Assembly: GCA_019358985.1 (NCBI GenBank)
Contig: JAHHIJ010000002.1
Location: 233,037-297,036 of the forward strand
Source of the DNA: Tolypothrix brevis GSE-NOS-MK-07-07A
GTDB lineage: Bacteria > Cyanobacteriota > Cyanobacteriia > Cyanobacteriales > Nostocaceae
Direction: 5' to 3'
Length of the DNA: 64,000 nt
Shown here: piece after piece, positions 36,888 to 46,315 of the stretch
How the letters are laid out: every line of letters begins with the position of its first letter
Position numbering within the stretch: position 1 is the first letter of the stretch
Made by a program: the position numbers and the translations under genes
The notes under the pieces: generated by a model
What the model was told of the DNA's origin: nothing
Seen by the model: only the letters and a program-made list of their open reading frames with translations
The model's database searches: none

Positions 36888-37422
36888 TCGGGGTAGGGGA
36901 GTAAGTATTTCTGCACTCAACCTTCAGCTTCTTTAATGTAAGGCTGAGTAAGCATTTCTGCAAAATATTTTCTTAAAACTTAACTTGTACTCATCTTCAC
37001 TTAAAGATGAAGTACTCGACTTGAAAATAAAACTTCTGTATATCGAGTTACTAAATATATCCTATTATTCAAGTCAGAAAAAAACGAATTTCTTTATTTT
37101 CTTTTAGGCTTCTGTTGTCTGTATGCACAAATACCATTTAAAATCTCATCTACGCGTCTGCTGAAGGGAGGATGGGGAGAGGGGGAGACAAGGAGAAAGA
37201 AGAATTATTTGGCGTTGCTGAATCGCAGTATGAATCCGGATGTAGAGACGTAGCACAGAATAGTCTAATCAAGGGTTTTGACCAGAGCGCAGAATCATTT
37301 TCATACATCTAATCAGCAACGCCTAAAATCTCATCTACGCGTCTGCTGAAAGTTATTCAGAACCCTTGAGAGACGTAGCACTGCTACGTCTCTACATTTT
37401 TTATGGAGATGTCTCTTGTCTT
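36888..37422. repeat. Intergenic region with repeats
   Basis: A 26-bp direct repeat (AAAATCTCATCTACGCGTCT...) starts at 37140 and 37325. A G-rich run lies at 37165-37195. A left-truncated AGACATCTCCA-family MITE with its inner palindrome occupies 37351-37414. No gene was recognised. Confidence 0.75.
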
Positions 37423-38367
37423 CTAAGCGATCGCGATCGCAATTTTCCCGGCAGTTCGACCAGTTTCGCTGTATGTATGCGCTGCTGCTAACTCTTTTAA
37501 GGGAAATGTGCGATCAATTACTGTTCGCATTTTCCCAGCCTCAATTAAATCCTTAAGATAAGTCAAGTCTTCAGTGTTGCAATTAAAAAGAATAAATTTG
37601 GCTTTTTTACCAGGAATCAGCGCAGTCAAAGCACCTTGTACAAAAACGTCAGGTGTAGGTAATGTAGTTATGTAAATACCGTTAGGTTTAAGAACTTCTT
37701 TGCAGCTAGAAAACGATTCTTTTGCCACCGCATCAAAGATAATGTCATACTGTGCAGCATCTTGAATGAAATTTTGTTGTTTGTAATCAATCAAGTGATC
37801 AGCTCCTAAAGACTTTACCAAATCAAAGTTTTTGCTACTACAAACAGCCGTCACTTCAGCCCCAAAAATCTTCGCAAGTTGCACCGCAAAAATGCCCACA
37901 CCACCCGAAGCACCATTTATCAAGACGCTTTGTAACGGCTGAATGTTTCCCAAATCTCGCAAAGCTTGCAATGAAGTACCCGCAGCTACAGGTAAAGAAG
38001 CTCCCTCTTCAAACGTCATATTCGCCGGTTTCATTGCCGCAACTCTTTCAGGAACAGCAGCGTATTCTGCATAAGCTCCCCCAAAAGCAACACTTAAACA
38101 AGCATAAATCAAGTCTCCGGGTTTGAAGAGCGTTACATCAGAGCCAACCTCTACCACTTCACCGGACAAATCAAACCCCAAAATTTTCGGGAATGCATAA
38201 CCTGTCATTAATTGCAACGCTCCTTGGCGGATTTTCCAATCAACCGGATTAACGCTAGAAGCGTGAACCTTAACCAGCAACTGATCTGACTTTATTTTCG
38301 GTGTTGGTAAATCCTCATACTGCAACACATCAGCCGAACCGTAACCACGAATAGCGATCGCTTTCAT
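37423..38367 (-). CDS. Zinc-free NAD(P)-dependent MDR reductase (quinone oxidoreductase type)
   Basis: This is a medium-chain dehydrogenase/reductase of 314 residues without zinc-ligand cysteines. The N-terminal domain begins MKAIAIRGYGSADVLQYEDLP and includes SSVNPVDWKIRQG and GFDLSGEVVEVGSDV. The nucleotide-binding motif is INGASGGVGIFAVQLAK (about 147-163). It ends AHTYSETGRTAGKIAI. Likely a detoxifying reductase of quinones or enones; the substrate is unknown. Its context between nif genes gives no clear functional link. Confidence 0.88.
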   Translation of the reverse strand: MKAIAIRGYGSADVLQYEDLPTPKIKSDQLLVKVHASSVNPVDWKIRQGALQLMTGYAFPKILGFDLSGEVVEVGSDVTLFKPGDLIYACLSVAFGGAYAEYAAVPERVAAMKPANMTFEEGASLPVAAGTSLQALRDLGNIQPLQSVLINGASGGVGIFAVQLAKIFGAEVTAVCSSKNFDLVKSLGADHLIDYKQQNFIQDAAQYDIIFDAVAKESFSSCKEVLKPNGIYITTLPTPDVFVQGALTALIPGKKAKFILFNCNTEDLTYLKDLIEAGKMRTVIDRTFPLKELAAAHTYSETGRTAGKIAIAIA

Positions 38368-38763
38368 AATTTCCCTCTACAAATAAAAATTTTCAACTAA
38401 AACCGGCAAGAGTCCCACACCATAATATGCAGATTTGGTGTCGGGAGGAATGCCCGGTTGGATTTGTCGCGTCCTCCGACTAATTTCCCGCGTAGCGGAA
38501 AAAGGGAGGGGATAGCGACAAATGCTCACGATAATCTACGCTCCATAGACGCATAATCTCGAACTCCGTCTTATTAACTTGACACTACCCGGATTAAACT
38601 GACCAATACCTGACCAGTTATGGTCATAAATTGACAATAATAAAATAAATACCAACAAGATGAGTGACTTTGTTCTGGCTTCTGGAATTGCTATTTTTAC
38701 ACTTGTAGGTCTATAGGGTGGCTGCCGAGCTACCTGGAAATTGGTAAACAAGGAGGAAAATTG
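38368..38763. other. 396-bp divergent region before the dynamin operon
   Basis: This region lies between the reductase and the dynamin-like gene. It contains a repeat-like stretch near 38440-38520 (CCCGCGTAGCGGAAAAAGGG). A strong AAGGAGG Shine-Dalgarno ends it at about 38750. No activator boxes like those of nifP/nifB were seen. Confidence 0.6.
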
Positions 38764-41283
38764 ATGGGCGCTGATTTAATTAAAGCAAAACGTGAAGAAG
38801 TCTTACGCTTAATTACTAAACAAAATAAACTTTTGAGTCATTTACTGCAAATTCCCAACATATTTCAAGAAAGTGATGAGGATGAGCAACAAAGAACTGA
38901 CAGCCAAACAGTCGAGCTTTGGCAAGGAATTCTCACCAATGAAGCACAAAAAGTAAATCGATTGGAAATGGTTGTGGTAGTGGTAGGTAGCATGAAAGCT
39001 GGTAAGTCAACCACTATCAATGCCATTGTCGGTTTAGAGTTATTGCCAAGTAGTAACAGAGCGATGACTTCCTCGCCAACATTAATTCGGCATTGCGTAG
39101 GTCAAAGACAACCCGTCCTATCCTTCCCAAAAAATAAGCAGATGGAGAAGATGGTTGAAGAAATCAAACAAAAGCTGATTGATTTAAAAAATAAAAACAA
39201 TTTAAACTTAGTAGAACTGTCTAAATATCAAGATGGTGATGTACTAATTCAAAGCATAATCGACGGAAAATTTCGTAAATTTCAGGAACGATATGAAGGG
39301 CAAGATAATATCTTAAATTGCTTGAAGCTTTTCAATGAATTAATACGATTATCTCTAGACAAAAATGTTATGGCTCAAGCTTTGATCAATGGATATGAGA
39401 ATATTAATGACTTACCAACTATCGAAGTAGAGTTTTTGCACTTGCCCGAGAAAAATGAAATAACCAAAGGGAGCTTGACTTTACTAGATACACCTGGTTC
39501 TAACGAATTTGTGATAGGTAAAGAGTTACGTAAGGCGTTAAGGGCTCAAATAGCAAAAGCATCAGCACTTTTAGCAATTATACACTACGGTCAAATGGGA
39601 TCTGACGGGGAAGGTCAAATGCGTGAAGAATTAGAAAATCAGATTCACCAGATAAAAGATACCTTCTTTATCTTTGCCAATAGATTTGATGAGAGAGACC
39701 GTAACACTATGAAAGCTGAAGAAGTAAAGTCTTATGCTGCGAAAAGTTTTATGAAAGGGCAAGTTAAACAGGAATGTGTATATCCAGTATCTGCTACCTA
39801 TGCGTTCCTCTCTAATCGTGCTAAGTACGAGATTAAGGAAAAGGGAAAATTGCCAGATTATAGAGATGAAGAAAATAAGTGGGTAGAAGATTTTGGTAAA
39901 GCTGTTTTTGGAGTTTTTTGGGAAGACAAGATTCAGAAAAAAGACGAAGTTGAAGCTGGTGCAAAGGGGTTATGGGATCTTAGTGGTTTTAAACAGCCTA
40001 TCGATGAAGTAGTTGTTAAAGCGGAAAGTACAGCAGCATTGGCAAGTATGAAGTCTGCGACTGACAAAATGATTGAGTCTGTTAATTCCTTGCAGAACTT
40101 TCTAGAATCACGTCGTTGGGGTTTGAGTCAAAGTATCGACAAAATTCGTCAAGCTATAGATGACTTGAAACAAGATATACAGAAAGTTGGACAAGCTGAA
40201 ACTACAGCAAACAAAGCGTTACAAGAGTTGATGGATGAATTTTTAAGTACTGCTCAAACAATATATAAGGACGTTGAGCAAGACTTGAGACCAACCTTAG
40301 AAGATTATTTTCAGAAGAGGAAAAAGAAAGAAGAAAAAGAATCCCAGAGACAAGAGCAAGATTTTGAAGAAGCCTTACAAAAGCTAGAAAATAGGGGGAT
40401 AAGGGAAATTTTCAAAGAAATAGAAGAGGAAAGGGGAAAAAGACCAGAAAGTAAAGGGATAAGTGAAATTTTGCAAGAGATAAAACGGGATAAGGTGCTT
40501 CCAAAACACAAAAAAGATTTTGATTTTGATCCTAAAAATCCAAAAATTGAGTTTCGTTCGGAAGAAGACGCAAAGTCTTTCTTGAAGACTGTAAATCGAA
40601 GTGTGATCTCTATTATAGATGACTCAGTAAAAAAACTAAGATTACGTCTTAGAGAATTATCAAAAGAACTTGAACAAAAAATTCCTCAAACACTTAAAAA
40701 CAAAGTAGAAGGTATACTACAAACTGCACAAGAACGTTTGAGAAATGAGGGTTTTTCGCTGGGATTTGATCTGCCTGAACCAGAGATAGAACAAAATGAT
40801 ATTGATTTAGTTGAACTTTTTGTATTAGGTATGGAAAAATCTACTAAAAGTCTACCTTCACCAGAGCTTAGAGAAATGAAAGCTTGGTGGGCTGGCATAG
40901 CTCGATTTTTTGGTAAATTCTTTGATCATGAGTGGGGATACGAAGCTTATATTGAGCACAAAAAGACAGATGTCTATATTGTTGATATGACAAAAATCAG
41001 AAAAAGCGTAATTGATAATTTGCATATTAGAATTGATGAGCTTAGAGACGAAAATCAGGATTTTTTTGATGAAACTATAAAGCCTATTTCAGAAAAATAT
41101 TTTGGTGCTTTAAAAGATTATCTCGAAATAATTAGAGGAGACTTAAGTGGTAGTATTGAAATCCAAAAATTAGATCGGCAAGATAAAAAAAATCTATTGC
41201 AACTAATTTATGATTTGAGAGAAGAGACAGAGTTACAGACACAAGATTTGAACTTATTAAAAGGTGGTTTAAAAAGTAAATAA
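38764..41283 (+). CDS. crfC: Dynamin-like GTPase, CrfC/RdcA (YjdA) type
   Basis: This is a large GTPase of the bacterial dynamin superfamily, 839 residues. ATG at 38764 is chosen because AAGGAGG lies 7 bp upstream; an in-frame TTG precedes it. The G1 P-loop is VGSMKAGKSTTINAIVG (GK at 80-81), G3 is LLDTPGSNEF (DTPG at 242-245) and G4 is NRFD (306-309). The stretch NRLEMVVVVVGSMKAGKST closely resembles E. coli CrfC, and TSSPTLIRH follows as in that family. Long coiled coils (about 440-640) are very charged. E. coli CrfC is linked to replication-fork colocalisation and, with RdcB, to diguanylate cyclase control. It starts an apparent three-gene operon. Confidence 0.85.
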   Translation: MGADLIKAKREEVLRLITKQNKLLSHLLQIPNIFQESDEDEQQRTDSQTVELWQGILTNEAQKVNRLEMVVVVVGSMKAGKSTTINAIVGLELLPSSNRAMTSSPTLIRHCVGQRQPVLSFPKNKQMEKMVEEIKQKLIDLKNKNNLNLVELSKYQDGDVLIQSIIDGKFRKFQERYEGQDNILNCLKLFNELIRLSLDKNVMAQALINGYENINDLPTIEVEFLHLPEKNEITKGSLTLLDTPGSNEFVIGKELRKALRAQIAKASALLAIIHYGQMGSDGEGQMREELENQIHQIKDTFFIFANRFDERDRNTMKAEEVKSYAAKSFMKGQVKQECVYPVSATYAFLSNRAKYEIKEKGKLPDYRDEENKWVEDFGKAVFGVFWEDKIQKKDEVEAGAKGLWDLSGFKQPIDEVVVKAESTAALASMKSATDKMIESVNSLQNFLESRRWGLSQSIDKIRQAIDDLKQDIQKVGQAETTANKALQELMDEFLSTAQTIYKDVEQDLRPTLEDYFQKRKKKEEKESQRQEQDFEEALQKLENRGIREIFKEIEEERGKRPESKGISEILQEIKRDKVLPKHKKDFDFDPKNPKIEFRSEEDAKSFLKTVNRSVISIIDDSVKKLRLRLRELSKELEQKIPQTLKNKVEGILQTAQERLRNEGFSLGFDLPEPEIEQNDIDLVELFVLGMEKSTKSLPSPELREMKAWWAGIARFFGKFFDHEWGYEAYIEHKKTDVYIVDMTKIRKSVIDNLHIRIDELRDENQDFFDETIKPISEKYFGALKDYLEIIRGDLSGSIEIQKLDRQDKKNLLQLIYDLREETELQTQDLNLLKGGLKSK

Positions 41284-41292
41284 GTAAGTAGT

Positions 41293-41353
41293 GTGTGTTA
41301 CGGCTATGAAAGTATTCGAGAGTTTAAGACAGCCATAACTAGCCGTAACGCAC
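41293..41353. repeat. Inverted repeat between crfC-like and rdcB-like genes
   Basis: GTGTGTTACGGCTA (41293-41306) pairs with TAGCCGTAACGCAC (41340-41353) around a 33-nt loop. It could be an mRNA stabilising or attenuating hairpin, or a mobile repeat. There is no T-run directly after it. Confidence 0.75.
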
Positions 41354-41443
41354 CCGACAATTTAAAGTTTACTTTTCAAACATCCTCTAAGCATAATTTG
41401 AGATGATCTGAAAGAAGTTATCCAGTTGGTGGGAGAAATTCAA

Positions 41444-42355
41444 GTGACACTAGATGAACTGCGAAAACTACACCCTCAGTTAACAGAAAAAGCAATAGTC
41501 GATTATGTCAACGGTCTTGAGGTTCTTGATGACCATTTGCGATTCCGTGACCAAACTAACAATAAGTTTTCAACAAGAATCTTAGATTCCATCACTGGTG
41601 GGACAGCACAACGTCAACAAATCATTGATGGTAATATCACTAATAGTCTGAAAACAGTTTCTAATTGGCTACAGGATATTCAACTCTATCAAGCTAAAAG
41701 TGATATTGCTGTTGCTCGCTTGGCAGGTAAATTGAAAGAAACCCGTACAGGTGTAATGCGCTTGCAAGAGCGACACAACGAGCTAGCAGAAAATGTGCAA
41801 GCGATTAAACAACGCCTTGATCAATTTGAAATTGAAGTTGATAAGCGTTGGACTAGATTAGAGTCTGAAGTTCAATACCTCTCAGCTGAAGGTCATTTGA
41901 ATAGGGTATTTACCAAATGGCAACCGAGACTATTCAATAAATATCCACCGCTAGCAGGGCTTTATTTAATGATAGATGAACTTTACTGGGGTACGTTTGG
42001 GATCTACTGCCGAAAAGAATTTGGAACAAGTGAAGTGCGTCAACTGATGGAAGAATTAGGTCATAAAGCTTTAATTCTGATGGAAGCATATTCAAAAGAT
42101 GATGTTTATCAGTTAACACTTCCAGAAAAATGGTTATCTCCCATTCGGGATTTACCTGAAGAATCGCGTGAAGTACTGAGCTATTTGAGCAATTGGGCAG
42201 ATCCACAAACTGCTCCTGTCACTTGGGCGATTAGCAATGCTGCCTTACTTAAATCTAAAATTCCTGATGATTTTCCTCGCGTTTTTTCAGGAGAATATGC
42301 AATTAATCATTTGATATATGAAAACAAAAAACGAATACAGATCGAAAATGACTAG
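41444..42355 (+). CDS. RdcB (YjcZ)-like coiled-coil partner protein
   Basis: GTG at 41444 has GGGAG 8 bp upstream; TTG at 41426 is an alternative. The product has 303 residues. The stretch NKFSTRILDSITGGTAQRQQIIDGN leads into a long helical and coiled-coil region (about 60-150, LKETRTGVMRLQERHNELAEN), then a globular half with AGLYLMIDELYWGTFG. Position after a CrfC-type dynamin and the overall layout match the E. coli crfC-yjcZ pair, so an RdcB-like identity is inferred, not proven. Its stop overlaps the patatin ATG by 8 bp. Confidence 0.6.
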   Translation: MTLDELRKLHPQLTEKAIVDYVNGLEVLDDHLRFRDQTNNKFSTRILDSITGGTAQRQQIIDGNITNSLKTVSNWLQDIQLYQAKSDIAVARLAGKLKETRTGVMRLQERHNELAENVQAIKQRLDQFEIEVDKRWTRLESEVQYLSAEGHLNRVFTKWQPRLFNKYPPLAGLYLMIDELYWGTFGIYCRKEFGTSEVRQLMEELGHKALILMEAYSKDDVYQLTLPEKWLSPIRDLPEESREVLSYLSNWADPQTAPVTWAISNAALLKSKIPDDFPRVFSGEYAINHLIYENKKRIQIEND

Positions 42356-43388
42356 TAAACCTTATCGAGTAGGCTTAGTTTTATCTGGCGGTGGTGCTAG
42401 AGGTGCATATCATGTAGGCGTGATTAAATATCTAGCTGAGATGAACATTTCAATTGATGCTGTTGCTGGCGCTAGTATCGGTGCTTTGAATGGTGCAGTT
42501 ATAGCAGCAGAACCAAATCTCAATATAGCGTTAAAACGTTTAGAAGAAATTTGGGACTCACTTGCTGCTAATAGTCCGATCAAGATTAATAGTACAGAAA
42601 CAATTAAGTACATTGGCAAGATATTGCTTGGTCAAGTTGCTCCACTAATAGCTGGAACAAGTGATGCATTATCAGCTGTAGCCAATCTTCAGACTCTATT
42701 TTCAGAAAACGTAGGTTTGGGGGACGAAAGTCCTATCCATAAGTTGTTAGATGAATATTTAGACTTAGAAAAACTTCAGGAAGGTTTACCTTTATACGTT
42801 TCCGTATATCGAAGTCAAGGTAGCTTGAATGACTTATTTTCTGCCATTTTAGCTTCAGTAAACTTAATTAATACTCAACATTCTGAATTTTTACATATTC
42901 AATCCCTGGAGCGAACTCAACAATGCGTAGCCATTCTTGCTTCAGCTGCTATTCCCCTGCTATTAAAGGCTAAACAGATTGAGGTTAATGAAACTAACTA
43001 TTTCTATTCGGATGGTGGTCAAGGAGGTGTAAGAAATGTCCAAGGCAATACTCCCATTACTCCATTGCTTGAATTAGAAAATTGTACCCATGTTTTTATC
43101 AATCATCTAAGTGATGGCAGTTTATGGGATCGTAATGCTTTTCCAAACATCACTCCTATAGAAATTCGTCCAGGAAGAGTTATAAAACGTCAAGGTCTAG
43201 CAAAAGACTTAATAGGCTTTGATGCCAATAATATTCAATCTTGGATTGAACAAGGTTATGAAGATACTCAACGTTGTTATGAAAACGCTGCTCGTCCTCT
43301 CCACATTCGTGAAATAGCAAATCAAGCTAAAAAGCAACGAGATGAGGCAATAGATAAATTAGACAATGATAATTTCCATATTGACTAA
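42348..43388 (+). CDS. Patatin-like phospholipase
   Basis: This is a serine lipase with a Ser-Asp dyad, 346 residues from ATG 42348. The oxyanion loop is SGGGARGAYHVGV (13-25), the nucleophile Ser43 is in GASIG, and the Asp is in the SDGGQGG motif (about 222). No signal peptide or membrane segment is seen, so it acts in the cytoplasm or on the inner face of a membrane. The start overlaps the preceding gene, which makes translational coupling likely. Patatin effectors act in several antiphage systems (for example the CBASS effector CapV), but no nucleotide cyclase is present here. Confidence 0.9.
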   Translation: MTSKPYRVGLVLSGGGARGAYHVGVIKYLAEMNISIDAVAGASIGALNGAVIAAEPNLNIALKRLEEIWDSLAANSPIKINSTETIKYIGKILLGQVAPLIAGTSDALSAVANLQTLFSENVGLGDESPIHKLLDEYLDLEKLQEGLPLYVSVYRSQGSLNDLFSAILASVNLINTQHSEFLHIQSLERTQQCVAILASAAIPLLLKAKQIEVNETNYFYSDGGQGGVRNVQGNTPITPLLELENCTHVFINHLSDGSLWDRNAFPNITPIEIRPGRVIKRQGLAKDLIGFDANNIQSWIEQGYEDTQRCYENAARPLHIREIANQAKKQRDEAIDKLDNDNFHID

Positions 43389-43465
43389 ATTTAACAGGCG
43401 TTGCGACGGTTGTGTTGCAAAAATTTCTTGAGACAAACCCGCCCCTTTGGAAAGCTTTGACTATC

Positions 43466-43499
43466 ACAGGAAATCGAAAAGTTTTTCGATTTCCTGTTT
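43466..43499 (+). terminator. Strong hairpin ending the dynamin operon
   Basis: ACAGGAAATCGAAAA and TTTTTCGATTTCCTGT form a ~15-bp near-perfect stem, followed by TTG rather than a long T-run. It lies 78 bp after the patatin stop and is probably the operon terminator. Confidence 0.65.
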
Positions 43500-44224
43500 G
43501 TACGTTTAGCCTTGTCAAATCTCATGCCCTAACCAACTCTCTCGTTGCATACCGTGAAAAATAGTGTGAACTAGGGATTTTGCACTTTCTACACTGTACC
43601 CGTTCGCGCTTGCGTCTTTGAAGAAGAAGGTGTCAGTGTAGGTAGTAGACATCTCCATAAATGAATTATGCGTTGCCCGAAATCCTTGTAGAGACGTAGC
43701 ACTGCTACGTCTCTACATTCATTTTCAGAGATGTCTAGTTGACCGTAGGTTATGCTTAGCATAACTTTTACAACATTTGTGGAACACTACAGATTTTATC
43801 TGGTAAGGTATCATCTGCAAAGCGATTATTACAAATACCGCAGCGCGATCGCCCTTGATTTGCATTCATTTCGCATCGCTGCATTTCCCCACACAAGCGG
43901 TTTTGCACCATTAAAACCCACTTTTACGTGCAACTTAATCTCATTAGACATCTCCAAAATATTAAAAAAAAATAAACGGCATTTTTCCCTTGAAAAAAAT
44001 GATATGTTGTATACAGAATTGATTTCGCAATTTTCTGGGGTAGCCTACATAAGCCTACTCCAGATTTTCGCCCCTTAAATCCTCCACAAATGGTATTTGT
44101 TGATGCATTTAAGGGTAGCTTGAGTACAACCTAAGAGAGATAAAAAAAAGCTAAAATTCTGCTTTAATTCTTATGAGGATTGGGTTAGAGTTGAGTACAT
44201 AAAACCCCTGCACCCTCCTCCCTA
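43500..44224. other. Intergenic region between dynamin operon and nifB promoter
   Basis: This region contains an AGACATCTCCA-family MITE (43648-43737) and an isolated end of the same family at 43945. A 108-codon frame at 43752-44078 is made of repeat and HIP1 sequence and is not considered a gene. Nothing else was recognised. Confidence 0.7.
43648..43737. repeat. 90-bp MITE-like repeat, AGACATCTCCA family
   Basis: Complete copy: AGACATCTCCA at the left, AGAGATGTCT at the right, with ATGCGTTGCCCGAAATCC and the palindrome GACGTAGCACTGCTACGTC between. Same 90-bp length as the copy at 3545. Confidence 0.85.
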
Positions 44225-44350
44225 AATACTAGTACCCTTATCAGAAAATACTAGTACCTAACCCCGAAAAAATATTTTTAAATTCTTGAAACTCAGATGG
44301 AAAGTGGGTTTCATATTTTGAGTACAAGCTTAATTAATTCAATAAATTCT
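44225..44350 (+). promoter_or_regulatory. nifB upstream activator sites, shared with nifP
   Basis: AATACTAGTACC occurs at 44225 and 44247, exactly 22 bp apart, and GAGTACAAGCTTAATTAATT starts at 44320. The same arrangement precedes nifP. The downstream block probably marks the promoter or transcript start, leaving a leader of about 330 nt before the nifB ATG. The activator is inferred to be CnfR/PatB-like. Confidence 0.65.
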
Positions 44351-44681
44351 ATCCAGAGCGATCGCTTCAACTGCTTTGTGAACGACTGATATAAAACTTA
44401 TATCGCCAATCACTAAGCGCTCCGACAACGACAACAGCTTCTTTTCCTCCCAGATAGAAGAGCGATTAGTGAGTGGAGGGATGAGATAGCACCACATCCT
44501 GTAAATAGAAGTCGCGGCTGTACACACCACCATTCAAACGTTGACACACACCAGTCGCAAACCAGGGTTTTACAACCTGCGTCATCAGACAAAGTGAGTA
44601 GAAGACGCGACTTCAATTCTACAGGTAGTACTTCCATTTCCCACAGTGGCAGCCACAGTCCACCGATTTTTGCGAGATTCA

Positions 44682-46142
44682 ATGACACTACCGTCTACAG
44701 AAATTATCAACACCACCGTCACAGAACCAACCAAAGCAAAATCCGGTGGTTGCGGACGTAAGAGCGATACTAGCCACGTCGTCGAAATGGACGAAAAGAC
44801 CAAAGAGCGCATCGCCAAACATCCTTGTTATAGTGAAGATGCACATCATCACTACGCTAGGCTGCACGTTGCAGTTGCGCCGGCTTGTAACATTCAATGC
44901 AACTATTGCAACCGGAAATATGACTGTGCGAACGAAAGTCGTCCTGGAGTAGTTAGCGAATTGCTAACCCCCGAAGAAGCAGCGCACAAAGCATTGGTAA
45001 TTGCAGGCAAGATTCCTCAAATGACAGTTGTGGGAATCGCCGGTCCTGGAGATCCATTAGCGAATCCAGAAAAGACCTTCCGCACATTTGAGTTGATTGC
45101 CGAACAAGCACCAGATATTAAGCTTTGTCTGTCAACCAACGGATTGATGCTTCCGGAATACGTCGATCGCATTAAACAACTTAATATAGATCACGTCACC
45201 ATCACCATCAACATGGTAGACCCAGAAATCGGGGTCAAGATTTATCCTTGGGTTCACTACAACCGCAAGCGTTACAGAGGTATTGAAGGAGTCAAGATTC
45301 TGCACGAAAAGCAGATGGAAGGACTCCAAGCTTTGAAAGAAGCTGATATCTTATGCAAAGTCAACTCGGTGATGATTCCGGGAATTAACGACGAGCATTT
45401 GGTAGAAGTAAATAGAGTCATTCGCTCCAAAGGTGCATTCTTGCACAACATTATGCCGTTGATTTCTGCACCAGAACACGGTACACACTTCGGCTTAACC
45501 GGACAACGTGGTCCTACCCAAAAAGAACTCAAAGCAGTTCAAGATGATTGCTCCGGCAACATGAAAATGATGCGCCATTGTCGCCAATGTCGTGCAGATG
45601 CGGTAGGATTATTAGGAGAAGACCGTAGCCAAGAATTCACCAAAGACAAATTCTTGGAAATAACACCAGAATACGACTTGGCTAAACGTCAAGAAGTCCA
45701 CGAAGGAATTGAGAAATTCCAACAAGAAATCAAAGCAGCGAAAGAAAAAGCCAAAGCAGAGACAAGGGTTATCGCGTCTGTACAAAACGCGTCTCTACAA
45801 AATAGTCCGAAAATCTTAGTTGCAGTTGCAACCAAAGGTAGCGGATTGGTAAATCAACACTTCGGTCATGCGAAAGAATTCCAAATTTACGAAGTGGATG
45901 GTAACGAAGCTCGCTTTGTGAGTCATCGCAAAATCGATCACTTCTGCCAAGGTGGATATGGAGAAGACGCCACTTTAGATAAAATTATAGAAGCGATCGC
46001 AGATTGCAAAGCCGTTTTAGTCTCCAAAATTGGCGAATGTCCGAAAACAAAATTACAAGAAGTTGGAATACAGACTGTTGAAAGCTACGACATCATCGAA
46101 AAAGTCGCATTAGAATTTTACCAGCAATGGAATAAAGAATAG
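44682..46142 (+). CDS. nifB: Nitrogenase cofactor biosynthesis protein NifB
   Basis: NifB is a radical-SAM enzyme that builds the 8Fe-9S-C precursor of FeMo-cofactor. ATG 44682 ([12 protein letters not shown]) is chosen over an in-frame GTG at 44646. The product has 486 residues. The SAM-cluster cysteines are in CNIQCNYC (69, 73, 76), preceded by [15 protein letters not shown] linker of charged residues leads to a C-terminal NafY/NifX-like domain (about 374-480, [20 protein letters not shown]). The linker (about 360-373) is coded by an inserted repeat. It is the first gene of the nifB-fdxN-nifS-nifU cluster. Confidence 0.97.
   Translation: MTLPSTEIINTTVTEPTKAKSGGCGRKSDTSHVVEMDEKTKERIAKHPCYSEDAHHHYARLHVAVAPACNIQCNYCNRKYDCANESRPGVVSELLTPEEAAHKALVIAGKIPQMTVVGIAGPGDPLANPEKTFRTFELIAEQAPDIKLCLSTNGLMLPEYVDRIKQLNIDHVTITINMVDPEIGVKIYPWVHYNRKRYRGIEGVKILHEKQMEGLQALKEADILCKVNSVMIPGINDEHLVEVNRVIRSKGAFLHNIMPLISAPEHGTHFGLTGQRGPTQKELKAVQDDCSGNMKMMRHCRQCRADAVGLLGEDRSQEFTKDKFLEITPEYDLAKRQEVHEGIEKFQQEIKAAKEKAKAETRVIASVQNASLQNSPKILVAVATKGSGLVNQHFGHAKEFQIYEVDGNEARFVSHRKIDHFCQGGYGEDATLDKIIEAIADCKAVLVSKIGECPKTKLQEVGIQTVESYDIIEKVALEFYQQWNKE
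45759..45800. repeat. Palindromic repeat inside nifB, translated in frame
   Basis: GAGAC at 45759 and GTCTC at 45791 enclose ATCGCGTCTGTAC and AAACGCG. It matches the intergenic type near 35930 (GAGACGCGATATATCGCGTC). It encodes part of the linker between the two NifB domains without breaking the frame. Confidence 0.6.
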
Positions 46143-46272
46143 TTAGTAGTTAGTAGTTAGTAGTTAAGTAGATGGACATAAATAAACCCTTCTTAAGGTA
46201 GTAACGGCTTCAGCCGTTAAAATCCTCACCGACGAGCGGTAAACCGCTCACTACTAACTACTAACTACTAAC
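46143..46272. repeat. Nested inverted repeats between nifB and fdxN
   Basis: GTTAGTAGTTAGTAGTTAGT at 46143 and its complement CTACTAACTACTAACTACTA near 46251 form a long outer arm. Inside are TAACGGCTTCAGCCGTTA and GAGCGGTAAACCGCTC. The RNA would fold strongly and may affect processing between the two genes. Confidence 0.75.
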
Positions 46273-46315
46273 AACGCTCCTACCACCATTCCCCTAATTT
46301 ATAAGGAGAATAATC

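Noticed and set aside
43752..44078. 108-codon frame before nifB
   Set aside because: No family resemblance, contains HIP1 and a MITE end, and no Shine-Dalgarno; judged chance.
44339..44688. Minus-strand frames over the nifB leader
   Set aside because: They overlap the inferred promoter and nifB start, have no family likeness and are shadows.
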